Shown here in pieces: positions 1 to 8,935 of a stretch of DNA of 64,000 nucleotides (within the stretch, counting starts at the first letter, position 1; every line of letters starts with the position of its first letter). The stretch is from positions 124,001-188,000 of the forward strand of contig NZ_JACBYS010000008.1 in NCBI RefSeq assembly GCF_013408245.1. The letters are read 5' to 3'. Position numbers and translations under genes: made by a program. This stretch comes from Duganella sp. 1224 (GTDB lineage: Bacteria; Pseudomonadota; Gammaproteobacteria; Burkholderiales; Burkholderiaceae_D). Under the pieces are notes generated by a model, which did not search any database, was not told the origin of the DNA, and saw only the letters and a list, made by a program, of their open reading frames with translations.

Positions 1-1
1 A

Positions 2-2254
2 TCGGCCCTGGCCACCGAGGGAGCGGCAGCCGCTGAGGGACAGGACACGCCGGCCGCCAGCGCGCCTGCCGCCAATCAGCTGGAAACGGTGATCGTGACC
101 GCGCAGCGCCGCGCGGAAAACATCAAGGACGTGCCGATGTCGATCGCCTCGATCAAGGGCGACAAGCTGGACGTGCTGACCTCGGGCGCCGCCGACATCC
201 GCTTCCTGGCCGGCCGTTCGCCGTCGGTCAACGTGGAATCGGACTATGGCCGCACCTTCCCGCGCTTCTACATCCGCGGCCTGGGCAATACCGACTTCGA
301 CCTCAACGCCTCGCAGCCGGTTGGCTACGTGATGGACGACATCGTGCAGGAAAACGCCATGCTGAAGGGCTTCCCGGTGTTCGACGTCGACCAGGTCGAG
401 GTGCTGCGCGGACCGCAGGGCACGCTGTTCGGCCGTAACTCGCCGGCCGGCGTGATCAAGTTCGACTCGGCCAAGCCGGTATTCAAGACCGAAGGCTACC
501 TGACCCTGGGCGTGGGCAACTACAGCGCCAAGAACGCCGAAGGCGTGTTCAATATCCCGGTCAGCGACACCGTGGCGCTGCGCTTCTCCGGCACCAGCCA
601 GCACCGCGACGACCGCGTGCACAACACCAACCCGACCCCGGGCAAGGGCACGCAGGACTTCGAAGGCTACCGCGACAACGCCTTCCGCCTGCAGGCGCTG
701 GTGCGTCCGACCAAGGACTTCGACGCGCTGTTCAACTACCATGAGCGCGACTACCACGGCACCGCCACCCTGTTCCGCGCCAACATCATCAAGAAGGGCA
801 CCAACGACCTGGTCGACGGCTTCGACTACGGCTCTTATCCGAGCGACGGCATCAACTACCAGATCCTGAAAAACAAAGGCGGCAGCATCCGCCTGAAGTA
901 CAACCTGGACGACATCACGCTGCACTCGATTACCGGCTACGAGACGCTGAAGTTCAACAGCCGCGCCGACGTGGACGGCGGCTACGGCGCGGTGTACGCG
1001 CCACCGTACGGCCCGGGCTACATCCCGTTCGCGGTGGAAACCGCCGACCTGCTGCCCAACCACAAGCAGTTCACCCAGGAGTTCCGCGCCGAGTCCAACT
1101 ACAAGGGCCCGCTGCAGTGGATCGGCGGCCTGTTCTTCTTCGACGAGAACATCCAGATCGACTCGATCGCCTTTGACACCTTCTCGCCGGGCAACCCGCA
1201 AGTGGCGCCGTACTCGGTGCAGTACCAGAAGGCCAAGTCGTGGGCGGCGTTCGGCACGCTGAACTACACCGTCAGCGACCAGTTCAAGGTGCGTGGCGGC
1301 CTGCGCTACACCAACGACAAGAAGGACTTCTCGGCGTCGCGCATCGACTACCCGGCCGGCTCCACCACGCTGACCACCGCCACCACCGACCTGCACGATA
1401 CCTCGCACAACCTGAGCTGGGACCTGAGCGGCACGTACGAGCTGGACAAGAACACCAACCTGTTCGCCCGCGTGGCGACCGGCTACCGCGCGCCATCGAT
1501 GCAGGGCCGGTTGAGCGCGCTGACCGACAAGCCATCCAAGGCCGGCGCCGAGAAGGCGCTGTCGTATGAAGCCGGCATCAAGCAGGACCTGTTCGACAAG
1601 CGTGCGCGCCTGAGCGCGTCGGTGTTCCAGTACCGCGTCAAGGACAAGCAGCTGACCGCCGGCAGCGGCTCGGTCAACATGAACCAGCTGATCAACGCCG
1701 ACAAGGTGACCGGCCAGGGCGTCGAGCTGGACCTGCAGGCCAACCTGGGCTACGGCTTCAGCAGCACGCTGGGCTACAGCTACAACGACACCGAGATCAA
1801 GGACTCCAAGCTGTTCGTGCAGTATTGCGGCAACTACGGCAACAACCCGACCCACGCCAGCGGCTGCACCCCGACCAATCCGGCCGGTCCGTTCGCCGGC
1901 ACCTCGCTGATCAACGGCAATCCGCTGCCGCGCGCGCCGAAGAACCAGTTGAACTTCACGCTGAAGTACAGCACCGAGATCGGCAACGGTGAGTTCTACG
2001 CCTACACCGACTGGACCTACCGCAGCAGCTACAACTTCTTCCTGTACGAAGCGCCGGAGTACAAGGCCAAGCCGCTGACCGAAGGCGGTCTGCGCCTGGG
2101 CTACAAGTGGGGCGACGGCAAGTATGAAGTGGCAGCGTTTGGCCGCAACATCACCGACAAGCGCGTGATCCTGGGCGCCATCGACTTCGACAACCTGACC
2201 GGCATGCTGAACGAGCCGCGCACCTGGGGCGCGACGTTCAAGTACAACTTCTAA
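2..2254 (+). CDS. TonB-dependent receptor, 5' end outside window
   Basis: Outer-membrane beta-barrel receptor that takes up a ligand with energy from TonB/ExbBD; the ligand is unknown. The reading frame is open from base 2, so the start and signal peptide lie before the window. An Ala/Pro-rich stretch leads into a TonB-box-like LETVIVTAQRR (about bases 80-115), then the plug domain (VEVLRGPQGTLFGRNSPAG) and a barrel ending in the typical aromatic terminus TFKYNF. The length matches the family. A strong hairpin terminator follows at once, so it is transcriptionally separate from DUF969. Its place before peptide and nucleoside catabolic genes is suggestive but does not identify a ligand. Confidence 0.93.
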   Translation, partial: SALATEGAAAAEGQDTPAASAPAANQLETVIVTAQRRAENIKDVPMSIASIKGDKLDVLTSGAADIRFLAGRSPSVNVESDYGRTFPRFYIRGLGNTDFDLNASQPVGYVMDDIVQENAMLKGFPVFDVDQVEVLRGPQGTLFGRNSPAGVIKFDSAKPVFKTEGYLTLGVGNYSAKNAEGVFNIPVSDTVALRFSGTSQHRDDRVHNTNPTPGKGTQDFEGYRDNAFRLQALVRPTKDFDALFNYHERDYHGTATLFRANIIKKGTNDLVDGFDYGSYPSDGINYQILKNKGGSIRLKYNLDDITLHSITGYETLKFNSRADVDGGYGAVYAPPYGPGYIPFAVETADLLPNHKQFTQEFRAESNYKGPLQWIGGLFFFDENIQIDSIAFDTFSPGNPQVAPYSVQYQKAKSWAAFGTLNYTVSDQFKVRGGLRYTNDKKDFSASRIDYPAGSTTLTTATTDLHDTSHNLSWDLSGTYELDKNTNLFARVATGYRAPSMQGRLSALTDKPSKAGAEKALSYEAGIKQDLFDKRARLSASVFQYRVKDKQLTAGSGSVNMNQLINADKVTGQGVELDLQANLGYGFSSTLGYSYNDTEIKDSKLFVQYCGNYGNNPTHASGCTPTNPAGPFAGTSLINGNPLPRAPKNQLNFTLKYSTEIGNGEFYAYTDWTYRSSYNFFLYEAPEYKAKPLTEGGLRLGYKWGDGKYEVAAFGRNITDKRVILGAIDFDNLTGMLNEPRTWGATFKYNF

Positions 2255-2275
2255 GCCGTCGGGCTGACCCTGAAA

Positions 2276-2309
2276 CCCCGCACTCCGCAAGGCGTGCGGG
2301 GTTTTTTTT
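2276..2309 (+). terminator. Rho-independent terminator after the TonB receptor
   Basis: An 8-bp GC-rich stem (CCCCGCAC paired with GTGCGGGG) around a 10-base loop is followed by eight T residues, 21 bases after the receptor stop codon. Confidence 0.9.
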
Positions 2310-2329
2310 GACCCGCACCCCCGGCCCCT

Positions 2330-2359
2330 GGGGTCTGACCCCGTACGGGGTCAGACCCC
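2330..2359. repeat. 30-bp palindromic repeat, copy A
   Basis: Perfect self-complementary 30-mer: arm GGGGTCTGACCCC, centre GTAC, then the complementary arm. Each 13-base arm is itself almost palindromic. Flanking CACCCCC upstream and TGCGGGGT downstream form an outer pairing, so the full unit is about 60 bp. It lies between the receptor terminator and the ribosome binding site of DUF969. No T-run follows, so it is not a classical terminator. Confidence 0.9.
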
Positions 2360-2411
2360 TTTCGGCGCATTGCGGGGTAAGATGCGGCGATTCATCCGCC
2401 GAGGAGTTTTT

Positions 2412-3089
2412 ATGGTTAATTTATGGCCGCTGCTGGGCGTGGCCGTCATCATCGCCGGCTTTGCGCTGCGCGCCCATCCCGTCCTGGTGGTGATCGCCGC
2501 CTGTTTCGTCACCGGCTTCGCCGCCGCCATGCCGCTCGACCAGCTGCTGGCCACACTGGGCACGGCCTTCGTCAAGACCCGCAACCTGCCGATGATCCTG
2601 CTGCTGCCGATCGCCGCCATCGGCCTGCTGGAACGGCATGGCTTGAAGGAGCACGCGCAGGCGTCGATCGCCCGCATCAAGTCCGCCACCACCGGCCGCC
2701 TGCTGATCGTCTACCTGGCCATCCGCGAACTGGCGGCTGCCTTCGGCCTGACCAGCATCGGCGGCCATCCGAACATGGTGCGGCCGCTGATCGCGCCGAT
2801 GGCGGAGGGCGCGGCCGAGGTGCGCTATCCGAACGTGACCATGGAGATGCGCTACCGCATCCGCGCCATGGCCGCCGCCACCGACAACGTCGGCCTGTTC
2901 TTCGGCGAGGACGTGTTCGTCGCCTTCGGCGCGATTGTGCTGATGCAGACCATCCTGCGCGGCGAAGGGCTGGAAGTCGATCCGCTGCACATGGCGCTGT
3001 GGGGCATCCCCACCGCCATCTGCGCCTTCATCATCCACGCTTGGCGCCTGTACCGGCTGGACCGCCACCTGGCGCGGAGCGCGGCATGA
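2412..3089 (+). CDS. DUF969 family membrane protein
   Basis: Hydrophobic 225-residue inner-membrane protein with about five or six membrane segments, starting MVNLWPLLGVAVIIAGFAL. The start at 2412 follows GAGGAG at 2401-2406; upstream in-frame starts lack a ribosome binding site. The sequence resembles DUF969, almost always found beside DUF979 and often near pcp or 5-oxoprolinase genes, suggesting that the pair forms a transporter. The stop overlaps the DUF979 start (ATGA), implying translational coupling. The substrate is unknown; pyroglutamate or pyroglutamyl peptides is an inference from the neighbouring pcp only. Confidence 0.85.
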   Translation: MVNLWPLLGVAVIIAGFALRAHPVLVVIAACFVTGFAAAMPLDQLLATLGTAFVKTRNLPMILLLPIAAIGLLERHGLKEHAQASIARIKSATTGRLLIVYLAIRELAAAFGLTSIGGHPNMVRPLIAPMAEGAAEVRYPNVTMEMRYRIRAMAAATDNVGLFFGEDVFVAFGAIVLMQTILRGEGLEVDPLHMALWGIPTAICAFIIHAWRLYRLDRHLARSAA

Positions 3090-4042
3090 TCCTCAAGCTG
3101 GACTACTTCTATTACGTGCTCGGCGCCATGCTGTTGATGGTGGCGTGGATGGCGCTGCGCGACCGCCACAATCCCCGGCGCTACAGCAGCGCCTTGTTCT
3201 GGGCCTTGTATGCGGCGATCTACCTGGCCGGCGACGTGCTGCCGCCGGTGGCGGCTGGCCTGATGATGGTGACGATGGCGCTGATCGCCGGCTTTGGTGG
3301 CGTTACGCTGGGCCGCTACGGCGAGCGCACGCCGGAAGCGCGGCGCGACAGCGCCCGCCGCCTGGGCCACAAGCTGCTGATCCCCGCGCTGCTGATCCCC
3401 ATCACCACGGTGATCGGCTCGACGCTGTTCAAGGACGTCAAGTGGGACGGCCTGTTCCTGCTCGACCCGAAAAACATCACGCTGGTCAGTCTTGGTTGCG
3501 GCTCGCTGTTCGCGGTGGCCACCGCCTGCTGGCTGACGCGCTCCACGCCTTTGCAGGCGATGCGCGAATCGCGCCGGCTGATCGACCACCTGGGCTGGGC
3601 GGTGGTGCTGCCGCACATGCTGGCGGTGCTTGGCCTGCTGTTCACCGATGCCGGCATGGGCAAGGCGGTGGCACACGTGGTCACGTCCTACATCAATATG
3701 GACGTGCGGCTGGTGGCGGTGGCCGTGTACTGCGTCGGCATGGCGCTGTTCACCATCATCATGGGCAATGGCTTCGCGGCGTTTCCGGTGATGGCGGGCG
3801 GCGTCGGCATTCCGGTGCTGGTCGGCGTCTACCACGCCAATCCGGCGGTGATGGCGGCAATCGGCATGTTCAGTGCCTACTGCGGCACCCTGATGACGCC
3901 GATGGCGGCCAATTTCAACATCGTGCCGGCGGCCTTGCTGGAGCTGCCGGACAAAAACGCGGTGGTCAAAATGCAGGTGCCGACCGCGTTGCCACTATTG
4001 TTAGTGAATGTAGCATTGCTTTATTTTTTGATGAATCTGTGA
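3086..4042 (+). CDS. DUF979 family membrane protein
   Basis: 318-residue polytopic membrane protein with about eight to ten hydrophobic segments and a conserved-looking central stretch (IIMGNGFAAFPVMAGGVG), partner of the upstream DUF969 protein. The ATG at 3086 overlaps the preceding stop. Known DUF979 proteins are uncharacterised putative permeases. pcp follows after 41 bases, so the three genes probably form one operon for uptake and processing of a pyroglutamyl compound; that role is inferred from context. Confidence 0.85.
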   Translation: MILKLDYFYYVLGAMLLMVAWMALRDRHNPRRYSSALFWALYAAIYLAGDVLPPVAAGLMMVTMALIAGFGGVTLGRYGERTPEARRDSARRLGHKLLIPALLIPITTVIGSTLFKDVKWDGLFLLDPKNITLVSLGCGSLFAVATACWLTRSTPLQAMRESRRLIDHLGWAVVLPHMLAVLGLLFTDAGMGKAVAHVVTSYINMDVRLVAVAVYCVGMALFTIIMGNGFAAFPVMAGGVGIPVLVGVYHANPAVMAAIGMFSAYCGTLMTPMAANFNIVPAALLELPDKNAVVKMQVPTALPLLLVNVALLYFLMNL

Positions 4043-4083
4043 GAGGCTACCGGGTTAGATAGTGGCGTCACGGAGCAGTCGAG

Positions 4084-4734
4084 ATGAAAAAGATAATATT
4101 GTTAACGGGCTTTGAGCCGTTTAACAAGGAGACCATCAACCCCTCGTGGGAAGCGGTGCGTCAGCTGGACGGCTGGCACGAGGGCGAGTTTGTGGTCCAT
4201 GCGCGGCAGCTGCCGTGCGTGTTCGGGCGCGCGCTGAAGGCGGTACACCAGGCGGTGGAGGAGCTGCAACCGAGTATCGTCATCTCGGTCGGCCAGGCCG
4301 GCGGGCGGGTGGATATTTCGGTGGAGCGCGTCGCCATCAACGTTGACGATGCGCCGTATGCGGATAACCAGCAGCGGCAGCCGGTCGACCAGCCGATCGT
4401 CAACGGCGGCCCGGCGGCGTATTTTTCAACCTTGCCGATCAAGGCGATTGTGCACGAGTTGCGCGAGGCGGGGGTGCCGGCATCGGTATCGCAATCGGCC
4501 GGCACGTTCGTGTGCAACCACGTGTTCTATGGCCTGATGCACCAGGCGCACGAGTGGGGCACGACCATGCGCGCCGGCTTCATTCACATCCCGTATCTGC
4601 CGGAGCAGGCCGCGCGCCATCCCGGCGCCGCCAGCATGAAGCTGGAAGACGTGGTGGAAGGCCTGCGCATCGCCGTGCGCACCACGCTGGCCCACACGGT
4701 CGACCTGCGCGAAGCAGGCGGCCTGACGCATTAA
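4084..4734 (+). CDS. pcp: pyroglutamyl (pyrrolidone-carboxylate) peptidase
   Basis: Cytosolic cysteine peptidase of family C15 that removes N-terminal pyroglutamate from peptides. At 216 residues it has the normal length. The catalytic triad falls at the family positions: Glu81 (SVERVAIN), Cys144 (GTFVCNHVFY) and His168 (FIHIPYLP); the N-terminus LLTGFEPF is also typical. GGAG at 4073-4076 precedes the ATG. It is the last gene of the DUF969-DUF979-pcp group and converges with the LysR gene at 4802. Confidence 0.95.
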   Translation: MKKIILLTGFEPFNKETINPSWEAVRQLDGWHEGEFVVHARQLPCVFGRALKAVHQAVEELQPSIVISVGQAGGRVDISVERVAINVDDAPYADNQQRQPVDQPIVNGGPAAYFSTLPIKAIVHELREAGVPASVSQSAGTFVCNHVFYGLMHQAHEWGTTMRAGFIHIPYLPEQAARHPGAASMKLEDVVEGLRIAVRTTLAHTVDLREAGGLTH

Positions 4735-4780
4735 CCGGACCGGCCAACGCCGCGATCCTGAACCTCAAGGTCAGCAGATC

Positions 4781-4810
4781 GGGGTCTGACCCCGTACGGG
4801 GTCAGACCCC
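4781..4810. repeat. 30-bp palindromic repeat, copy B (overlaps a CDS end)
   Basis: Same perfect palindrome as copy A, between the convergent pcp and LysR genes. Unlike the other copies it reaches into a gene: the LysR stop codon (4802-4804, minus strand) and the preceding Gly-Val codons are repeat sequence. Confidence 0.9.
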
Positions 4811-5710
4811 AGGCTGTGAGGGGTTCAGAATATTCAAAAACGCCCGCACCACCGGCGCATCGTCCTGCGTGGTATAGGTAATATACAGATTCGCCGACGG
4901 CGGATTGGTCCGGATCGGCACAAACACCACCCCCGGCCAGCCGATGCGGCTGGTGGTTTCCGGCATCAGCGCCACGCCCAGTCCCGCGCCCACCATGGCC
5001 AGCAGCGTTTGCGGCTCGGTGGCCTCCTGCGCGATGGTCGGCTGGAAGCCGGCCTGCACGCAGCACTGCATCAGGTAGCGCGGGAACGACGACTTGTCGA
5101 GCGCCAGCGTCAGCATCGGCTCCTGTGCGATGTCGATCAGTTCTATCGCTTCCTGCTTGGCCAGCGGGTGATGTTCGTTGATGGCCACGCACACGTCTTC
5201 GCGGAAGCACAATTCCTGGCGCAGGTTGTCGCTCTTCAGCACATCGTCATCCAGCCGCGGCTCGCGCCAGAAGCCGACGTCCACTTGCTTGGCGCGCAGC
5301 GCTTCGTATTGCAGTGTGGGGCCCATTTCGTGCAGCGTCCACGTCACGCGCGGGAACTTGGTCTGGAATTCTTCCAGCAGGCTGGGGATCGGGCCCCACA
5401 TCGCCGAGCCGACGATGCCGACGCGCAGCCGTCCCACTTCGCCGCGGTCGATCTGGCGGATGGTGTCGATGGTCATGCGCATGCGGGCCAGCAGGTCGGC
5501 CGCTTCGTTCATCAGCGCCTTGCCGGCCACGGTCAGTTCAAACGTGCGCGTGGTGCGGGCGAACAGCTTGACACCCAGTTCGCTCTCCAGCTTCATGATC
5601 TGCTGGCTGAGCGGCGGCTGCGAGATGTGCAGGCGCTCCGCCGCGCGGCTGAAACTTTTTTCTTCGGCGACGGCGAGGAAGTACTTGAGTTGTTTCAGAT
5701 CGATGGACAT
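4802..5710 (-). CDS. LysR-family transcriptional regulator
   Basis: 302-residue regulator with an N-terminal winged helix (LKQLKYFLAVAEEKSFSRAAERLHISQPPLSQQI, here split: helix residues about 3-60) and a C-terminal effector-binding domain (about 90-295). It lies 29 bases downstream of psuG on the same strand and may be co-transcribed with psuK-psuG, though LysR proteins usually act on divergent genes. GAGG precedes the start. Its last codons and TGA stop come from palindromic repeat B, so the C-terminus may have been altered by repeat insertion. The effector is unknown. Confidence 0.92.
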   Translation of the reverse strand: MSIDLKQLKYFLAVAEEKSFSRAAERLHISQPPLSQQIMKLESELGVKLFARTTRTFELTVAGKALMNEAADLLARMRMTIDTIRQIDRGEVGRLRVGIVGSAMWGPIPSLLEEFQTKFPRVTWTLHEMGPTLQYEALRAKQVDVGFWREPRLDDDVLKSDNLRQELCFREDVCVAINEHHPLAKQEAIELIDIAQEPMLTLALDKSSFPRYLMQCCVQAGFQPTIAQEATEPQTLLAMVGAGLGVALMPETTSRIGWPGVVFVPIRTNPPSANLYITYTTQDDAPVVRAFLNILNPSQPGV

Positions 5711-5739
5711 GGCTGGCCTCGAAAGTTAGCCCCTGGTGG

Positions 5740-6651
<912 letters not shown>

Positions 6652-6655
6652 GGTC

Positions 6656-7786
6656 TTATCCTTTACTGGGGAAGAGCGGGGCGCTCAAGTCAAAATCGTG
6701 TATCTCGTCGAGGACGTCGGCGGCCAGCACCGGCGATACCGTCTCCGGGCTTTCCAGTGTCATGGCGGCCACCTTCAGGCCGCGGCGGCAAGCCAGCGTC
6801 AGGTCGCCGCTGCCCTGGTACAGCGACCAGCAGACGGCGGCCGAGAAGGCATCGCCGGCGCCGGTCACGTCCACCACGTCCACCTGGTGCGCAGCCAGCC
6901 AAACCAGCTCGCCGCCGCGCGTGTGGTACACGCCCTGGCCGCCGCAGGTGACGATGACGTCGCGCGCGCCTTGCGCGCACACCTCGTTGCAGGCGGCGCG
7001 CACGTCGGCCTCGGTCGGCAGCGCGCGGCCGACGCGGGTTTCCAGCTCGCCGCGGTTCAGGATCAGCAGGCGCAGGCCGCCCAGGTCCGCCGGCAGCCGG
7101 GCCATCTTCGGCTGCGAGACGGCGATGATCACCAGCGGCACGTTGTCGGTGCGCGCGCTGTCCAGCAGCGCGGTGATGCTGTCGGCGGGCAGGTTCAGAT
7201 CGGCCACGGTCATGGCGGCCGCCGCGCGCTGCGGCAGGCGGCTGGCCAGGAACTCGGGCGTGAGGCGGTCGTACAGCGCCATGTCGGCCAGCGCCACCAC
7301 CAGCTCGCCCTTGTCGTCGAGGATGGCGGTGTAGGTGCCGGTGGCGGCGTCCTGGAGCTTCAGGCTGCCGCGCGTGTCGATGCCGGCCGCCTCGGCGTGG
7401 TCCTGCAGGTTGCGGCCGGCGCCGTCGTCGCCCAAAGCGGTCAGCAGCGCCACCGGCAGATTCAGCCGCGCCAGGTTTTCGGCGATGTTGCGCGCCACGC
7501 CGCCGTACACCTCTTCGGCGGTGGCGGGATTGGAGGTGCCCAGCTGCATGGCCTCGATGGTGCGCAGCTTGCGATCCAGGTTGGCGGCGCCGATGCACAT
7601 CACCGGCCGTTTATCGGGCAGCACGTAGGCGCGGCCGAGCAGGCGGCGTTCGCGGATCAGGCCGGCGATGTGCCCGGCCACGGCGGAGCGTGACAGGCGC
7701 AGCTCCACCGCCAGATCCTGCTGGGAGATGAAGGGGTTGGCGCGGATCAGCTGGTAGAGCTGTTCCTTTTTCGAAGAATCGGTCAT
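6656..7786 (-). CDS. psuK: PfkB-family pseudouridine kinase with N-terminal winged helix
   Basis: Probable pseudouridine kinase making the PsuG substrate. The 376-residue protein has a winged helix-turn-helix (about residues 1-60: [20 protein letters not shown], then [12 protein letters not shown]) followed by a PfkB ribokinase fold with the C-terminal signature [15 protein letters not shown]. coli PsuK is about 313 residues without a helix-turn-helix; this layout resembles E. coli YeiI. The start at 7786 has GGAAG before it; longer in-frame starts lack this. Pairing with psuG supports the substrate. The DNA-binding domain suggests autoregulation, and an inverted repeat covers its promoter. 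Confidence 0.85.
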   Translation of the reverse strand: MTDSSKKEQLYQLIRANPFISQQDLAVELRLSRSAVAGHIAGLIRERRLLGRAYVLPDKRPVMCIGAANLDRKLRTIEAMQLGTSNPATAEEVYGGVARNIAENLARLNLPVALLTALGDDGAGRNLQDHAEAAGIDTRGSLKLQDAATGTYTAILDDKGELVVALADMALYDRLTPEFLASRLPQRAAAAMTVADLNLPADSITALLDSARTDNVPLVIIAVSQPKMARLPADLGGLRLLILNRGELETRVGRALPTEADVRAACNEVCAQGARDVIVTCGGQGVYHTRGGELVWLAAHQVDVVDVTGAGDAFSAAVCWSLYQGSGDLTLACRRGLKVAAMTLESPETVSPVLAADVLDEIHDFDLSAPLFPSKG

Positions 7787-7800
7787 GGGGCTTCCAAACA

Positions 7801-7840
7801 GTTGTTCGCAATCGTAAACATTTGTCTTGATTGCGTCAAC
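7801..7840 (-). promoter_or_regulatory. psuK promoter overlapped by an inverted repeat (candidate operator)
   Basis: On the minus strand TTGACG (7834-7839), a 17-base spacer and TACGAT (7811-7816) form a plausible sigma-70 promoter 25 bases before the psuK ATG. The same bases carry an inverted repeat: GTTGaCGCAATC on one side and GATTGCGaaCAAC on the other, with 7-bp perfect inner arms. A bound regulator would block polymerase. The cognate protein could be the winged helix of PsuK or the LysR at 4802; this is inferred. Confidence 0.6.
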
Positions 7841-7869
7841 GGCGCGCAGCGGCTCGGTTTGTCGTGGTT

Positions 7870-7875
7870 TATAAT
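7870..7875 (+). promoter_or_regulatory. -10 element for the nucleoside phosphorylase gene
   Basis: A consensus TATAAT stands in an AT-rich stretch (7866-7960) of the 206-base divergent region, about 118 bases before the phosphorylase start. No good -35 is visible, which fits an activator-dependent promoter. An AT-rich inverted repeat (ATTTATA, 9 bases, TATAAAT; 7883-7905) follows in the presumed leader. Confidence 0.45.
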
Positions 7876-7992
7876 ACTCCTCATTTATATCATCTTTATA
7901 TAAATAGCTAAGAAAAATGGTATTTGCCATACATATGCACGATGATGCATAGTGTCAGCTTCCCCAGCCATATCAAAAATTCGAGGATTTCC

Positions 7993-8832
7993 ATGTCTAA
8001 TAACTTCCCATTCCAGGCAGCCGACATCATTCGCGCCCGTCTCCCACAAGGTTTCAAGCCGCGCGTGGCGATGATCCTCGGTTCCGGCCTGGGCGTGCTG
8101 GCGGAACAAATGACCGACGCGGTCACCATCGGCTACGATGAACTGCCGGGCTTCCCGATCTCCACCGTGCACGGCCACGCCGGCGAGCTGGTGATCGGCA
8201 CGCTGTCAGGCGTGCAGGTGGTGTGCATGAAGGGTCGCGGCCACGTCTACGAAGGCTACGGCCTGGGCGTGATGACCAGCGCCGTGCGCACCATGAAGCT
8301 GCTGGGCTGCGAAATGCTGTTCGTGACCAACGCCGCCGGTTCGCTGCGCACCGAGGTGGACGCCGGTTCGCTGGTGGCGCTGACCGACCATATCAACTTC
8401 CTGCCGGGCACGCCGATGATCGGCGCCAACGACGAGCGCTTCGGCCCGCGCTTCTTCAGCATGGCCAACGCCTACGACGCCGAGCTGCGCGCGCTGCTGC
8501 ATGCCTCGGCCAAGGAGAAGAACGTGACGCTGCATGAAGGCGTGTACATCGCCTACGCCGGTCCTAACTTTGAAACGCCTGCGGAAATCCGCGCGTTCAA
8601 GACGCTGGGCGCGGACGTGGTGGGCATGTCGGTGGTGCCGGAAGTGGTGTCGGCCCGTCATTGCGGCCTGAAGGTGGTGGGCGTGTCGGCGATTACCAAT
8701 CTGGCGGAAGGGCTGTCGCCGTTCCCGCTGTCGCATGAGCAGACCTTGAAATACGCGGCGGTGGCGGCGACCTCGCTGGTGGAAGTGATTCTGGGCTTCC
8801 TGGGCAACGTGGCCAAGACGCCGCAAGCGTAA
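7993..8832 (+). CDS. purine-nucleoside phosphorylase (trimeric, PunA/XapA type)
   Basis: Phosphorolysis of purine (deoxy)nucleosides to free base and (deoxy)ribose 1-phosphate in the cytosol. The 279-residue protein shows the PNP family II motifs MILGSGLGVLAE (phosphate site), GRGHVYEGY, VTNAAGSL, YAGPNFETPAEIR and the base-pocket region GVSAITNLAEG. The start at 7993 follows GAGGA (7983-7987); a longer in-frame start at 7924 has no ribosome binding site. It heads a same-strand run with deoB and deoC, which process the deoxyribose 1-phosphate it releases. Whether it prefers xanthosine or guanosine/inosine cannot be read from the sequence. Confidence 0.93.
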   Translation: MSNNFPFQAADIIRARLPQGFKPRVAMILGSGLGVLAEQMTDAVTIGYDELPGFPISTVHGHAGELVIGTLSGVQVVCMKGRGHVYEGYGLGVMTSAVRTMKLLGCEMLFVTNAAGSLRTEVDAGSLVALTDHINFLPGTPMIGANDERFGPRFFSMANAYDAELRALLHASAKEKNVTLHEGVYIAYAGPNFETPAEIRAFKTLGADVVGMSVVPEVVSARHCGLKVVGVSAITNLAEGLSPFPLSHEQTLKYAAVAATSLVEVILGFLGNVAKTPQA

Positions 8833-8844
8833 CCCGGGTGAGGC

Positions 8845-8874
8845 GGGGTCAGACCCCGTACGGGGTCTGACCCC
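8845..8874. repeat. 30-bp palindromic repeat, copy C
   Basis: Variant with the central A and T of the arms exchanged (arm GGGGTCAGACCCC first), still a perfect palindrome. It is followed by the conserved flank GCCGCAGTGCGGGGT and lies between the phosphorylase and deoB, 61 bases before the deoB start. Confidence 0.9.
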
Positions 8875-8935
8875 AGTGTGCCGCAGTGCGGGGTTGCAGT
8901 GGCAAGTCCGCACTTTTGCTTTTTAGGAGTACATC

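Noticed and set aside
2330-2359. Palindromic repeats read as Rho-independent terminators
   Set aside because: The stems are strong, but no copy is followed by a T-run, and copy A comes after a proper terminator.
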